A stretch of 60,630 nucleotides of DNA from Komagataeibacter sp. FXV3 (GTDB taxonomy: Bacteria > Pseudomonadota > Alphaproteobacteria > Acetobacterales > Acetobacteraceae), in NCBI RefSeq assembly GCF_015155755.1, contig NZ_VWPI01000006.1:1-60630 (forward strand), given 5' to 3'. The notes beneath the pieces are model-generated. The model did not search any database, was not told where the DNA came from, and saw only the letters and a program-made list of their open reading frames with translations. This document shows, piece after piece, positions 26,194 through 34,763 of this stretch. Position numbers and translations under genes: made by a program. Within the stretch, counting starts at the first letter, position 1. Each line of letters opens with the position of its first letter.

Positions 26194-26433
26194 CCCACCG
26201 GCTCCTATCCGGCCCGCGTCCGGATTGCCCTGACTGCAAAAAATCTCTTGTCTGATGTCGAATTCGTGCCGATCAACCTGTGGAAAGGCGAACACAAAAA
26301 AGCTGATTTCCTCGCCAAAAATTATTCCGGAACCTTGCCGGTCTTCGAACTTGAGGATGGAACCTGCCTTGCGGAATGTACGGCCATCACGGTCTATCTC
26401 GATGCACTTGTTGGAGAACCCACGCTGACCGGC
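26194..26433 (+). pseudogene. Glutathione S-transferase, N-terminal domain fragment
   Basis: The frame reads PTGSYPARVRIALTAKNLLS, VPINLWKGEHKKADFLAKNY, SGTLPVFELEDGTCLAE and AITVYLDALVGEPTL, the thioredoxin-fold domain of a GST. The first ~8 residues, including the start codon, are lost at the IS630 boundary, where a TAG stands in frame. The helical C-terminal domain is missing; homology ends at ~26433, where an IS110 fragment takes over. Confidence 0.8.
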
Positions 26434-26443
26434 CGAATGCCGC

Positions 26444-26761
26444 TTGAGAAAAGTGTTTCAACTCCACGGCGTGAATGCCGAAGATCAGGTTGCGCCAAGC
26501 CGGAAACTGAGCCGGCATCAGATGATCCGGTTTTTCGAGAAACTTCCGCCGACAGTGATTGGCATTGAAGCCTGTGAGGCCTCCCATCACCGGGCCAGAA
26601 CCCTTGGCGCACTTGGCCACAAAGTAAGGCTGATGGCGCCACAGCTTGTCAAACCGTACGTCAGGCGCAGCAAGAATGATGCGGCAGATGCCGAGGCTCT
26701 CTGTGAGGCGATGAGCCGTCTGGCTGCGTACAGACAGGCGGACCCCACTCCAGTGCCGTGA
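26444..26761 (+). pseudogene. IS110/IS1111 transposase, N-terminal fragment
   Basis: Reads KVFQLHGVNAEDQVAPSRKL, IGIEACEASHHRARTLGALG and YVRRSKNDAADAEALCEAM, the N-terminal DEDD domain of an IS1111-type transposase. The first ~10 residues and everything after ~26740 are gone. This is a third, distinct IS110-type sequence in the window. Confidence 0.8.
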
Positions 26762-27082
26762 CCACAGCAGTGGGGCACCCTGCGGCGTGGGCCTGACGAC
26801 CTGTGCACCCGGATTGCGTTCCTGCTGACCGCGATCCGTCCTCCCTTCCATCCGAAATCAGCCATGCGGATGTCATGACGCCAGAAAGCGACAGACAGCC
26901 AGTCTTCGTCTCCTATGGCTGTTTCACGCAATCGGACAGCATGGCGGGACTGCCGTCACTGTTCTTCTTGGTGAAAATACACGCGTATACCCTGCCCATC
27001 GGCATGATGCTGTCTGCTCCCGTAATCACGGCACTATGGTGCAGGACGTACTGCAACGACAATAAATCAGCCCGGGGAGACA
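26762..27082. other. Gap without a recognised gene
   Basis: About 320 bases between the IS fragment and the aldehyde dehydrogenase stop. Open frames exist on both strands, but none shows a family motif or a good ribosome-binding site. It may be decayed IS or coding sequence. Confidence 0.4.
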
Positions 27083-28558
27083 TCAGAAGGGAAAACTGTT
27101 CTTTCCCAGCTGGATCGTGATCCATTTTACTTCCGTCATTTCTTCCATGGAATAGCGTCCGCCTTCCCTGCCAAAGCCACTGTTCTTTACGCCGCCAAAG
27201 GGCACGTGGGGTTCATCTGAAATAGTGCAGTCATTGACATGGACCATGCCGGATTCAAGGCGCAGCGACAGGTCAAACGCTTTTTGCAGATCATTGGTGA
27301 TAACGGCGGCGGACAGGCCGTATGACGTGTCATTCGCCAGTCTCAACGCATCTTCCGCATCCTGCGCACGAAAGATGGATACGATGGGACCGAAGCTTTC
27401 CTCATGATAAATACGCATCGCCGGTGTCACGCCTGTCAGGATGGTTGGCGCGTAATACGGGCCATCATGCGTACCACCCAGCATGACCGTGGCGCCATGG
27501 GCGCGGGCATCCACGATATGCCCGTCAATGAAGTCGCATTGCGCAGGACGGATCAGCGGTCCGATCACCGTTGCCGGGTCGCGTGGGTCGCCTGTCCTGA
27601 TCGTGCGGGCCTTTGCGACGAATTTTTCACAGAATGCATCATATAGCGGTGCTTCCACGATCACGCGCGAACTGGCCATGCAGACCTGCCCCTGATGCAG
27701 GAAAATGCCAAATGCCGCTGCATCCACAGCATAATCCGGATCGGCATCCTTCAGCACGATCAGCGGGCTTTTCCCGCCCATTTCCAATGTAAAGCGCTTC
27801 AGGTTGCGCGCCGCCTCCATCGCCAGATGTTTGCCCGTGCACGTTGAACCGGTAAACGTGATCTTGCGTACACGCGGGTCACGCACCAGTGCCTCCCCCA
27901 CTGCTACACGGTCCCCGACCACGACGTTCAGCACACCTGGCGGCAATCCGGCCTCGGCAAATATATCGGCGATCAGTAGGCCCGAAACAGGCGTTTCCTC
28001 CGACGGTTTCAGGATAAAGGTATTCCCCGCCGCTAGTGCCATGACCACTTTCTTCATGGACAGCAGAAAAGGGGAGTTGAAGGGCGCGATCCCGACAATG
28101 ACCCCCAACGGCCGCCGCACCGACATGGAAACCTGCCCTGCCTGTGTCATGGGCATCGTTTCACCGAATGCATGCCGGACATCGCCGACAGCACTTTGCA
28201 AAAGGTCGATGACGTAATCGATTTCCCACAATGCCTTGGAAAAGACGGAGCCGCATTCCGCAATCAGCGCATCGCGTATTTCATCCCGGCGGCGGTGTAT
28301 GACGTCGCGCACACGTAATAACAGGCATTCACGCGCGCCTGCCAGTGTCGCTCCCCATGTCCGGGCTGCGCGTGCGGCGGCATCCAGCGCGCGTTCGACT
28401 TCCGCCGGCCCTGCCTGTTCCACACGGGCGAACAGGGAACGATCAGCAGGGTTGAAATCATCAGCCAGTGGCTGTCCCGTACCGTGCACCCACGCACCAT
28501 CAATATACAGCCGGTAGGTCGGCACACTATTAGTCAGGGAAAAGGATTCAGGGTTCAC
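27083..28558 (-). CDS. NAD(P)-dependent aldehyde dehydrogenase
   Basis: A 491-residue ALDH-superfamily enzyme. The cofactor region has FILKPSEETPVSG (~180) and FTGSTCTGKHLA (~227); the catalytic Glu is in LEMGGKSP (~252) and the nucleophile Cys in HQGQVCMASSR (~286); EESFGPIVS follows. It resembles vanillin/benzaldehyde/salicylaldehyde dehydrogenases, but the exact substrate is unknown. It lies 38 bp downstream of a GMC alcohol dehydrogenase on the same strand, so the pair could convert an alcohol to an acid in two steps. Confidence 0.92.
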   Translation of the reverse strand: MNPESFSLTNSVPTYRLYIDGAWVHGTGQPLADDFNPADRSLFARVEQAGPAEVERALDAAARAARTWGATLAGARECLLLRVRDVIHRRRDEIRDALIAECGSVFSKALWEIDYVIDLLQSAVGDVRHAFGETMPMTQAGQVSMSVRRPLGVIVGIAPFNSPFLLSMKKVVMALAAGNTFILKPSEETPVSGLLIADIFAEAGLPPGVLNVVVGDRVAVGEALVRDPRVRKITFTGSTCTGKHLAMEAARNLKRFTLEMGGKSPLIVLKDADPDYAVDAAAFGIFLHQGQVCMASSRVIVEAPLYDAFCEKFVAKARTIRTGDPRDPATVIGPLIRPAQCDFIDGHIVDARAHGATVMLGGTHDGPYYAPTILTGVTPAMRIYHEESFGPIVSIFRAQDAEDALRLANDTSYGLSAAVITNDLQKAFDLSLRLESGMVHVNDCTISDEPHVPFGGVKNSGFGREGGRYSMEEMTEVKWITIQLGKNSFPF

Positions 28559-28596
28559 CGTTTATTTCTCCAGCCCATATTCGCGGATTATAATCA

Positions 28597-30147
28597 TTAC
28601 ATGCCGTATTCCGACTGGATCAGCCTGACCGCGCGCGCGCCGATCATGGCGCAGGGGGCCATCGTGTTGCCACTGGTAATGCGCGGCATGACCGACCCAT
28701 CGGCAATGCGCAGTCCCTGTACGCCATGGACCTTTAGCGACCCGTCCACCACCGATCGTTCATCACGTCCCATGCTGGCGGTACAGGTCTGATGGAAATA
28801 GGTGCCCGCCGCATCGCGTATGAACGTATTCATATCGGTCGTATCCAGTGGGCCGGGCATGACTTCACGCCGGACAAATTCCCGCAATTCCGGTGCATTA
28901 CCCATTTCACGGCACAGTTCCGTGGCCCGCAGCAGCGCGTTGACATCTGCTTCCTCTGACAGGAAATTGGCGTTGATTCTTACCGGGTCATCAGGGTCCG
29001 CGCCAGTCAGTTCCACCGAACCCCGGCTTTTGGGCTGGATCAGGCCCGGCGCCAGCGTCCAGCACAGTGCGGGGTCGACCGGCAGGTTGTAGCGCGGCCC
29101 CGTGACCTCGCTGCCGAACGCCTTTTCCTCCAGCACTGGCTGGAGGTCCGGTCCCGGCAGGGCGGAATCACTTTTCCAGAAGAACGTGAACTCGGCCGAA
29201 TTATTGCGCGGGGGTTCAGGCCGCCGGTATTCAAACACGCACCCGGCCAGCAGGATATGATCCTGAAAATTCTGCCCGACCCCCGGCAGGTGCTGGACCG
29301 TGCGTATGCCATGCTGCCACAGATGCGCCGCATTTCCTATGCCAGACAGCATCAGCACCTTTGGCGTATTGATGGCCCCCAGGCTCAGTACGACTTCGGG
29401 TGCGTAAAAACGCTGGACCTGACCGTCGCGCACGCATTCAACCCCAATGGCACGGCTGCCCTGCATGATCAGGCGGCGGACCGTGGTGCCCAGCAGGACC
29501 GTCAGATTGAGCCGGTCCATGCGTGGGCGGATGAAAGCCGTCGCCATGGAAACCCGCTGGTGATCGCCACGGACCGTCACGTTGGGAATGCCCGCGGCCC
29601 CGGCCTGTTCCATGGCTTCGGCATTCAGGTCCTCGACCGCCGGGATCCCCTGCGCCTGTGCCGCGCATACTAGTCCGTGCGCCACAGGCACGGGATTGGC
29701 CGGACGGGTGACATAAACGGGACCGCCAGATCCCCGCAGGCGGCTGTTAGGCGGCCCGTCCCAGTCTTCCAGCTGTTTGTACAGATCGACAACAGCATCA
29801 TACCCCCAGCCCGGATCGCCCGTGACCTCGGCCCAGTAATCGAAATCGACCTTATGCCCACGTGCCCAGACCAGACCATTGGTGCTGGAGCCCCCCCCCA
29901 GTACGCGGCCCATGGGCAGTGGTGGGGTCCGGCCGTTCAGCGCGGGTTGGGACGTGGCGCGGAAACCCCAGTCATACTGGTTGCCGATATTGGACATCCA
30001 TACACGGGAATCAGTAATGACGGGCACCCGGTCATCGCCGCCTGCTTCCAGCAACAGAATGCGCAGGTGCGGATTATCCGCCAGCCAGCCCGCAACAACA
30101 CATCCCGATGTGCCGCCACCGCAGACAATAATATCGTAGTTTTCCAT
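28597..30147 (-). CDS. GMC-family FAD-dependent alcohol dehydrogenase (choline dehydrogenase-like)
   Basis: A 516-residue GMC oxidoreductase. FAD-binding motif YDIIVCGGGTSGCVVAG at the N-terminus, second signature MGRVLGGGSSTNGLVWARG (~80-98), and the C-terminal active-site pair: His in YFHQTCTASMG and Asn in SGNTMAPCAM. Both residues are present, so it looks active. The ATG at 30147 is chosen; a GTG at 30156 is also possible. Paired with the ALDH downstream and divergent from marR. No signal peptide, so it should be cytoplasmic or membrane-associated. Confidence 0.9.
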   Translation of the reverse strand: MENYDIIVCGGGTSGCVVAGWLADNPHLRILLLEAGGDDRVPVITDSRVWMSNIGNQYDWGFRATSQPALNGRTPPLPMGRVLGGGSSTNGLVWARGHKVDFDYWAEVTGDPGWGYDAVVDLYKQLEDWDGPPNSRLRGSGGPVYVTRPANPVPVAHGLVCAAQAQGIPAVEDLNAEAMEQAGAAGIPNVTVRGDHQRVSMATAFIRPRMDRLNLTVLLGTTVRRLIMQGSRAIGVECVRDGQVQRFYAPEVVLSLGAINTPKVLMLSGIGNAAHLWQHGIRTVQHLPGVGQNFQDHILLAGCVFEYRRPEPPRNNSAEFTFFWKSDSALPGPDLQPVLEEKAFGSEVTGPRYNLPVDPALCWTLAPGLIQPKSRGSVELTGADPDDPVRINANFLSEEADVNALLRATELCREMGNAPELREFVRREVMPGPLDTTDMNTFIRDAAGTYFHQTCTASMGRDERSVVDGSLKVHGVQGLRIADGSVMPRITSGNTMAPCAMIGARAVRLIQSEYGM

Positions 30148-30330
30148 CAGCTTCACGATCCTGCCCCCTGTTTGCGCAGGCAGATTTTCCTGCGCTGCAT
30201 GTCCGTCACCCCATCGGAGATGATAATGATACCCTGTGCATCCTTATGCATTGCCGCCTGTGATGCCGGCTTCTGACCGGCTGGCGGGATCATCCATTCC
30301 CTGCGCGGCCAACCTTCCTCCAAACATAAG

Positions 30331-30344
30331 TTCAGCATACTGAA
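30331..30344. promoter_or_regulatory. Palindromic operator, shared motif (MarR/GMC promoter region)
   Basis: TTCAGCATACTGAA, with TTCAG/CTGAA arms, lies between the divergent GMC dehydrogenase and marR genes. Its 12-base core TCAGCATACTGA recurs exactly, on the other strand, at 36037-36048 in front of the amidohydrolase gene. MarR is the most likely binder because the site is in its own promoter region. Confidence 0.55.
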
Positions 30345-30466
30345 TAATCAGGCCATGCCATTCCGGCCGGAATTTGCGATTACGGGACAATGGTCACATT
30401 GTCTGGCATCACGAACTTTCCTTCGCCTACCCCCACCTGCACCACACGACAGGACTGGAGACCATA

Positions 30467-30979
30467 TTGAACGACCTGCCGGACAGCGCCGCCCCGCCAT
30501 CGGCGGATGCCACATCAAGCTTTTACCGCAACCATCTGTCCCATCGGGCGGGCTTCCTGATCCGGCGGCTGCACCAGATCCACCTATCCCTGTTTGCAGA
30601 GGAATGCGCGGACTTTGGCGTGACACCGGTGCAGTACAGCATCCTGACGGTCGCTGCCGTCCATCCTGACATCGATCAGGCCAGCCTGGGGCATGAAGTG
30701 GGCGTGGACCGGGCGACGCTGGCCAACGTGATCGCACGGCTGAAGGCGCACGGCCTTATCAGCCGCAGCAAGAAGGCAACCGACCGGCGGGTCAACCTGA
30801 TCCGTGTCACGGCGCGTGGGTCGGCCGTACTGGCGCAGATGGACGGTGCGGCCCAGCGCGCGCATGAACGCACCGTAGCCGCCCTGCCCGAAAATGAACG
30901 TGCATTGTTCATAAGTTACCTTTCCTATCTGGTCGAAGCCGGAAACGAACACGGACGCGCGCCCCTGCGCATCGGGTAA
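30467..30979 (+). CDS. MarR-family transcriptional regulator
   Basis: A 170-residue MarR regulator. The winged helix covers ~55-120: FGVTPVQYSILTVAAVHPDI, SLGHEVGVDRATLANVIARL and GLISRSKKATDRRVNLI, which is a textbook wing motif. The start is a TTG at 30467 with GGAG six bases upstream; an ATG at 30374 would add an unlikely extension. It is divergent from the GMC/ALDH pair and convergent with the reductase gene. It resembles regulators of aromatic compound catabolism, so an aromatic ligand is plausible. Confidence 0.85.
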   Translation: MNDLPDSAAPPSADATSSFYRNHLSHRAGFLIRRLHQIHLSLFAEECADFGVTPVQYSILTVAAVHPDIDQASLGHEVGVDRATLANVIARLKAHGLISRSKKATDRRVNLIRVTARGSAVLAQMDGAAQRAHERTVAALPENERALFISYLSYLVEAGNEHGRAPLRIG

Positions 30980-30987
30980 CATACCCC

Positions 30988-31944
30988 TTACAGGTCCAGC
31001 ACAAGGCGGGGCGTGCGGCTGCGTGAACAGCAGATAATCATCCTGCCCCGGCTATCATGCAGTTGCGCGCTACGCACGCTGTCGCGGTGCAGGGGTTGGC
31101 CTTCCAGCACGATGGTCTCGCACGCGCCACATATGCCTTCCTCGCACGAATACGGCACATCTATGCCCGCTTCCGTCACCACCTCCAGCACGGAGCGGTC
31201 GGCCGGCACGTGCAGTTCACGCCCCGAACGCGCCAGAACCAGTGTAAAGGCGTCTCCCCCGGTTTCGTCCCCCTGCATCGGGGCGGCATGGAAACGTTCG
31301 ACATGAACGGTTTCAGGCGGGAAACCGGCAGTTGCCAGCGCCAGTTCCGCCAGCATCCGTTCCGGCCCGCAGCAATAGATTTCGCTGCCCGCCACGATAT
31401 TCCCCACCACATCGACCAGCCGGGGGCGGGTGGCATCACCGAAATGCAGCGTGACATCAGGCCGCTGTTCAAGGCGACCGACAAACAGGGCATGTTCGCG
31501 GCTACGGCACCAGTAATGCAGATGGACCGATCGCTCCAGTTTACGCAGCCGTTCATACATAGGCAGCAGCGGTGTAATACCCACGCCACCGGCCAGCAGC
31601 ACAGTATGGGCAGCATCCTCGCGCAAAGCAAAGGCATTGCGGGGCGGGCTTATGGCAAAAATCATGCCTACACGCGCATGGTCGTGCAGCCAGCGTGAGG
31701 CCCCCCGCCCCTCCGCTTCGCGCTTGACGCCAATGGTATAGGGCCGGGTGGACAGCAGCGAGTACTGCCGGACAGTTCCGTCGGGCAGGTGCAGGTCGAT
31801 ATGCGCCCCCGGCGTTGCGGGGGGGAGCGGATTTCCGTCAGGGGCTTCCAGCGTGAAGGTCCACAGATCCCGCGCGCCGAAGGTAATAGTGGTCAGCCGG
31901 ACGGGTATCGTGCCGTCCGGCGCTGCGGGGTCAGTAAACGCCAT
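30988..31944 (-). CDS. PDR/VanB-type oxidoreductase (FMN reductase with 2Fe-2S ferredoxin domain)
   Basis: A 318-residue phthalate-dioxygenase-reductase-type protein. Flavin part: RQYSLLSTRPYTIGVKREAEG (~55), NAD part: LLAGGVGITPLLPMYERL (~115) and YCCGPERML (~205), C-terminal ferredoxin: YSCEEGICGACETIVLEG (~270) with the last Cys in MIICCSRSR. It feeds electrons to the Rieske oxygenase encoded just upstream, whose stop it overlaps by 14 bp. The start is the ATG at 31944; upstream in-frame sequence is a shadow of the oxygenase gene. Confidence 0.92.
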   Translation of the reverse strand: MAFTDPAAPDGTIPVRLTTITFGARDLWTFTLEAPDGNPLPPATPGAHIDLHLPDGTVRQYSLLSTRPYTIGVKREAEGRGASRWLHDHARVGMIFAISPPRNAFALREDAAHTVLLAGGVGITPLLPMYERLRKLERSVHLHYWCRSREHALFVGRLEQRPDVTLHFGDATRPRLVDVVGNIVAGSEIYCCGPERMLAELALATAGFPPETVHVERFHAAPMQGDETGGDAFTLVLARSGRELHVPADRSVLEVVTEAGIDVPYSCEEGICGACETIVLEGQPLHRDSVRSAQLHDSRGRMIICCSRSRTPRLVLDL

Positions 31945-32974
31945 AGGTAATGCCCATGCCCTTGATCCATGCACGGTATTTCTGTCCCAGCAGGTCACTG
32001 CGGTGATGCAGTTCCTGCCGCAGGTCCACGGGAATGCGTTCAGGGCGCTGGGTATCGACAATGGCCGCATCCTGCGCATAGACCAGATCCTGCCTGCGGC
32101 GAACGTCTTCCACGGTGGGTTGTGGATCGAAATTCGTGGCGCAGCAGATACGGATGATGCTGGTCTGTTCATCCACGATCTGTGCCGTAAGATAGGTACA
32201 GAAACGGTCGGCCTCGTTGCCTTCATGCTGGCGCGCGGGATCGGAAATGATCAGGCGCTTTTTGAAATACGCGACCAGCGGGCGAAAACATTTATAGGCA
32301 TAATAGGCGATAACGGGCACCTGCCGGGGATCGCCATAGGGCTGTGTCACGCGTACCTCGGACGTGAAGAGGCCATCGGCGGTTTCCTCCACCTCATAGG
32401 GCGGGATGGGATCGGGATTGTCATAAATGCCGTTCACGCCCGCATGGACAAAGGGAAAATGGCTGGGATCCATGAAGTTTTCGACCGCACGATAGCCGGA
32501 CCGGAAACGGTAGGGACCGCAGTTCACTTTCTGGTACGCCGGGTCATCCCATTCGGGAAAGACGGGAATATCACGCGCGGGCGTGCCCGTGCACACCCAT
32601 ATGAATCCGTAGCGTTCGTGCACATGGTGGGTAATGGCCCGGGCCTTCTTCATGGGCTTTTCGCCCGGTGCGGCCGGGATCAGGATACAGGTGCCGCATC
32701 CATCATATGTCCAGCCGTGATACGGGCAGATGACGGTATCATTGCGCACGAACCCCTTGGACAGCCGCGCGCCACGGTGGATGCACAGGTCGTCCCACGC
32801 ATGCACCTGCCCATCGGTTGCGCGCCACAGCACGAGGTCACGTTCCATAAGGGTGACGGCTACCAGGTCGCCCGGCGTCACGTCTGTTGAAAAACCGACG
32901 ACATGCCAGTCATTCAGCAGCGCCGCATCCTGACAGCCCTGCAGGTCTTCACTGATATTCTTGACAACATTCAT
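31931..32974 (-). CDS. Rieske non-heme iron oxygenase, alpha subunit (VanA-like)
   Basis: A 347-residue ring-hydroxylating/O-demethylating oxygenase. The Rieske cluster ligands are in CIHRG and, 16 residues after the His, CPYHGW (~64-88). The mononuclear iron site is in NFMDPSHFPFVHAG (~168-181). No small subunit gene is nearby, and with a VanB-type reductase this forms a two-component system such as vanillate O-demethylase or a phthalate/carnitine-type monooxygenase. The substrate is not readable. It follows gntR by 30 bp and likely shares its promoter. Confidence 0.92.
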   Translation of the reverse strand: MNVVKNISEDLQGCQDAALLNDWHVVGFSTDVTPGDLVAVTLMERDLVLWRATDGQVHAWDDLCIHRGARLSKGFVRNDTVICPYHGWTYDGCGTCILIPAAPGEKPMKKARAITHHVHERYGFIWVCTGTPARDIPVFPEWDDPAYQKVNCGPYRFRSGYRAVENFMDPSHFPFVHAGVNGIYDNPDPIPPYEVEETADGLFTSEVRVTQPYGDPRQVPVIAYYAYKCFRPLVAYFKKRLIISDPARQHEGNEADRFCTYLTAQIVDEQTSIIRICCATNFDPQPTVEDVRRRQDLVYAQDAAIVDTQRPERIPVDLRQELHHRSDLLGQKYRAWIKGMGITYGVY

Positions 32975-33004
32975 GATACGTCACTTCCACGCCGAAGCAG
33001 TTTT

Positions 33005-33757
33005 CTATTGCGAGACGACGGACGCACTGCCTGCCGTGGCCACGGCCTGCGCCATCTGGTGATAGGTGATTTTCTTGATTTCGGTCCGGGACGCACCGAT
33101 ATGCGCCCGGATCAGACCTTCCGCCGTTGTGGCGCAAGGATTGTCCAGTGCCCGTATGATGGCCGCATGTTCGTCATAAGTGGCGGCGATCCGGTCGGGA
33201 TTTATGAAATCCAGCCGCCGGATCACGCGGATGCGGTCGGTCAGGCGGGTAAAGGAGCGCAGCATTTCCGCATTGCCTGCAAGACGCACCAGCGTGTGGT
33301 GGAAGGCTTCGTCCGCTTCGGCCACCAGCAGGCCATCCGTCTGCCGCGCCGCGTGTGGCACGTCCCATACCGCGCGCAGGGTGGATAGGTCGGGGCGGGA
33401 CGGCTGCGCGCACAGGCGGTGGATGGCGATGACCTCAATATCCGTGCGGAAATCATACAGGTCACGGTAGTATTCCAGATCGACCGGCCTGACCTGCCAG
33501 CAGGAATGTCCCCCCACGTGCTGCACGAACCCCTCATGCGCCAGCAGGTGCAGCGCCAGCCGTAACGGCGTACGGGACACCTGTAGGACAGCCGTCAGTT
33601 CATGTTCCGAATAACGCTGTCCCGGCGGCATGCGGAAATCGACGATTTCCCGCTTGAGGGTTTCGTACGTCCCCTGCGCCAGTGTGCCGCGCGCGCCGTC
33701 CGGCTTCACGAACGGCATGATGGAGGTCACGTTTATGTCGGAAATCTCATCGGTCAT
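33005..33757 (-). CDS. GntR-family regulator (FadR/FCD subfamily)
   Basis: A 250-residue GntR regulator. N-terminal winged helix: LAQGTYETLKREIVDFRMPP, then SEHELTAVLQVSRTPLRLAL (~45-70). The C-terminal FCD domain follows with the Asp/His metal-site pattern (EADEAFHHTLVRLAGN, ~150; and a later DEHAAIIRAL). The ATG at 33757 with AAAGGA upstream gives the best start; the frame is open to 34048 but reads across the promoter. It heads the gntR-Rieske-reductase operon and carries a palindrome 37 bases upstream. Confidence 0.9.
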   Translation of the reverse strand: MTDEISDINVTSIMPFVKPDGARGTLAQGTYETLKREIVDFRMPPGQRYSEHELTAVLQVSRTPLRLALHLLAHEGFVQHVGGHSCWQVRPVDLEYYRDLYDFRTDIEVIAIHRLCAQPSRPDLSTLRAVWDVPHAARQTDGLLVAEADEAFHHTLVRLAGNAEMLRSFTRLTDRIRVIRRLDFINPDRIAATYDEHAAIIRALDNPCATTAEGLIRAHIGASRTEIKKITYHQMAQAVATAGSASVVSQ

Positions 33758-33793
33758 ACTTGTTTCCTTTTCGGGAATCCACGTGATATCCAG

Positions 33794-33807
33794 TTTGGGA
33801 TCCCAAA
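33794..33807. promoter_or_regulatory. Perfect palindrome upstream of gntR, likely GntR operator
   Basis: TTTGGGATCCCAAA is a perfect 14-bp palindrome 37 bases before the gntR start codon. FadR-type GntR proteins bind short palindromes of this shape, often in their own promoter. It differs from the TCAGYATRCTGA motif, which suggests a separate regulator. Confidence 0.55.
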
Positions 33808-33872
33808 TTACATCCAGGCGGAATGAAAACAAATCGAAACGTTTTCTGTCAATCAGATCCTGTGGTTTTTTT

Positions 33873-34763
33873 TTACGGAGTATCCTGATCATGGGCGTTA
33901 TCCTGCCCGTCCACCATGGACATGAGGAGCGTGGCGGCGTGAACCAGCACGCCATCAGGTTGGCGCAGGCCATCAAGAATGCTGAAATGGTCCGCCCCCG
34001 GCACAGGCAGCAGCATGCCCGGCGCATGGCTGGCCGTACGGTAATCATGGAAGGCGCGGCTGTCCCCGCTCAGCGCGGACAGTTCCCTCGTACCATACAC
34101 GATCCCCAGCGGCTTGGGTGAAATGGCACGCCGCAGGGGGGACAGGTCCATGATCTCATCATCCGTAAGACGCAGCGCGTCATTGAGCCATGTGTCGCGC
34201 AGGGGACCCAGTTCAAATATGCCTGAAATCGCAAGCCCCGCCGCGATGGACGGATGATCCAGCGCCAGTGCCGACAGCGTGGCGCCAGCCGACCACCCCG
34301 CGACAAGAAACGGTCCCGATATGCCCATCGCCCCGCCATAACGGGACAGCCAGTCAATGGCCGCATCGACTTCAGCCACAATCCGGGACAGGGAGGCCTG
34401 TGGCGCCAGCGTATGACCAGGCATGGCCACGGACCAGCCCAGCGCCTGCACGCCCGTGACAAGGGCCGCGAAATCCTCGTGCCGGTTCATTTGCCAGTAA
34501 CCGCCATGGATGAATATCAGGCATGGCATATCCGGTCGCGTGCCGGGATAGAGCGACCAGCGGTTACGCTCCCCCGCGCCATAGGCCTGATCGGGTATGG
34601 GTTGCATGACCTGTGCCGAAGCCACGCGCAACGCTGCCATGTAGGCTCGGCTGCCTGGCACCGCGCCGGCATTGTCATAGGCCGCATTGCGTTCGCGCGC
34701 ACTCAGCATGCCCCAGTCACGCATGGGCGCGGCAGCGGGGTCCGTATCAGCCCGCACCATCAT
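33873..34763 (-). CDS. Alpha/beta hydrolase (kynurenine formamidase/esterase-like)
   Basis: A 296-residue alpha/beta hydrolase of the esterase/lipase D type. The oxyanion motif is CLIFIHGGYWQMN (~81-93), the nucleophile Ser is in LVAGWSAGATLSALAL (~155), an Asp candidate in DSRAFHDYRTAS and the His in PGADHFSILDGL near the C-terminus. HGGYW with a GWSAG elbow is typical of arylformamidase-like hydrolases. It overlaps the amidohydrolase stop by 4 bp and is probably co-translated with it. Confidence 0.88.
   Translation of the reverse strand: MMVRADTDPAAAPMRDWGMLSARERNAAYDNAGAVPGSRAYMAALRVASAQVMQPIPDQAYGAGERNRWSLYPGTRPDMPCLIFIHGGYWQMNRHEDFAALVTGVQALGWSVAMPGHTLAPQASLSRIVAEVDAAIDWLSRYGGAMGISGPFLVAGWSAGATLSALALDHPSIAAGLAISGIFELGPLRDTWLNDALRLTDDEIMDLSPLRRAISPKPLGIVYGTRELSALSGDSRAFHDYRTASHAPGMLLPVPGADHFSILDGLRQPDGVLVHAATLLMSMVDGQDNAHDQDTP

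Noticed and set aside
26803-27120. 105-residue plus-strand frame before the aldehyde dehydrogenase end
   Set aside because: No family, no clear ribosome site, and it overlaps the ALDH stop.
31945-32226. Upstream extension of the reductase frame
   Set aside because: It lies wholly inside the Rieske oxygenase gene in another frame and has no homology to reductases.
33758-34048. Upstream extension of the GntR frame
   Set aside because: It crosses the gntR promoter and palindrome and part of the alpha/beta hydrolase gene; no GntR protein has such an extension.
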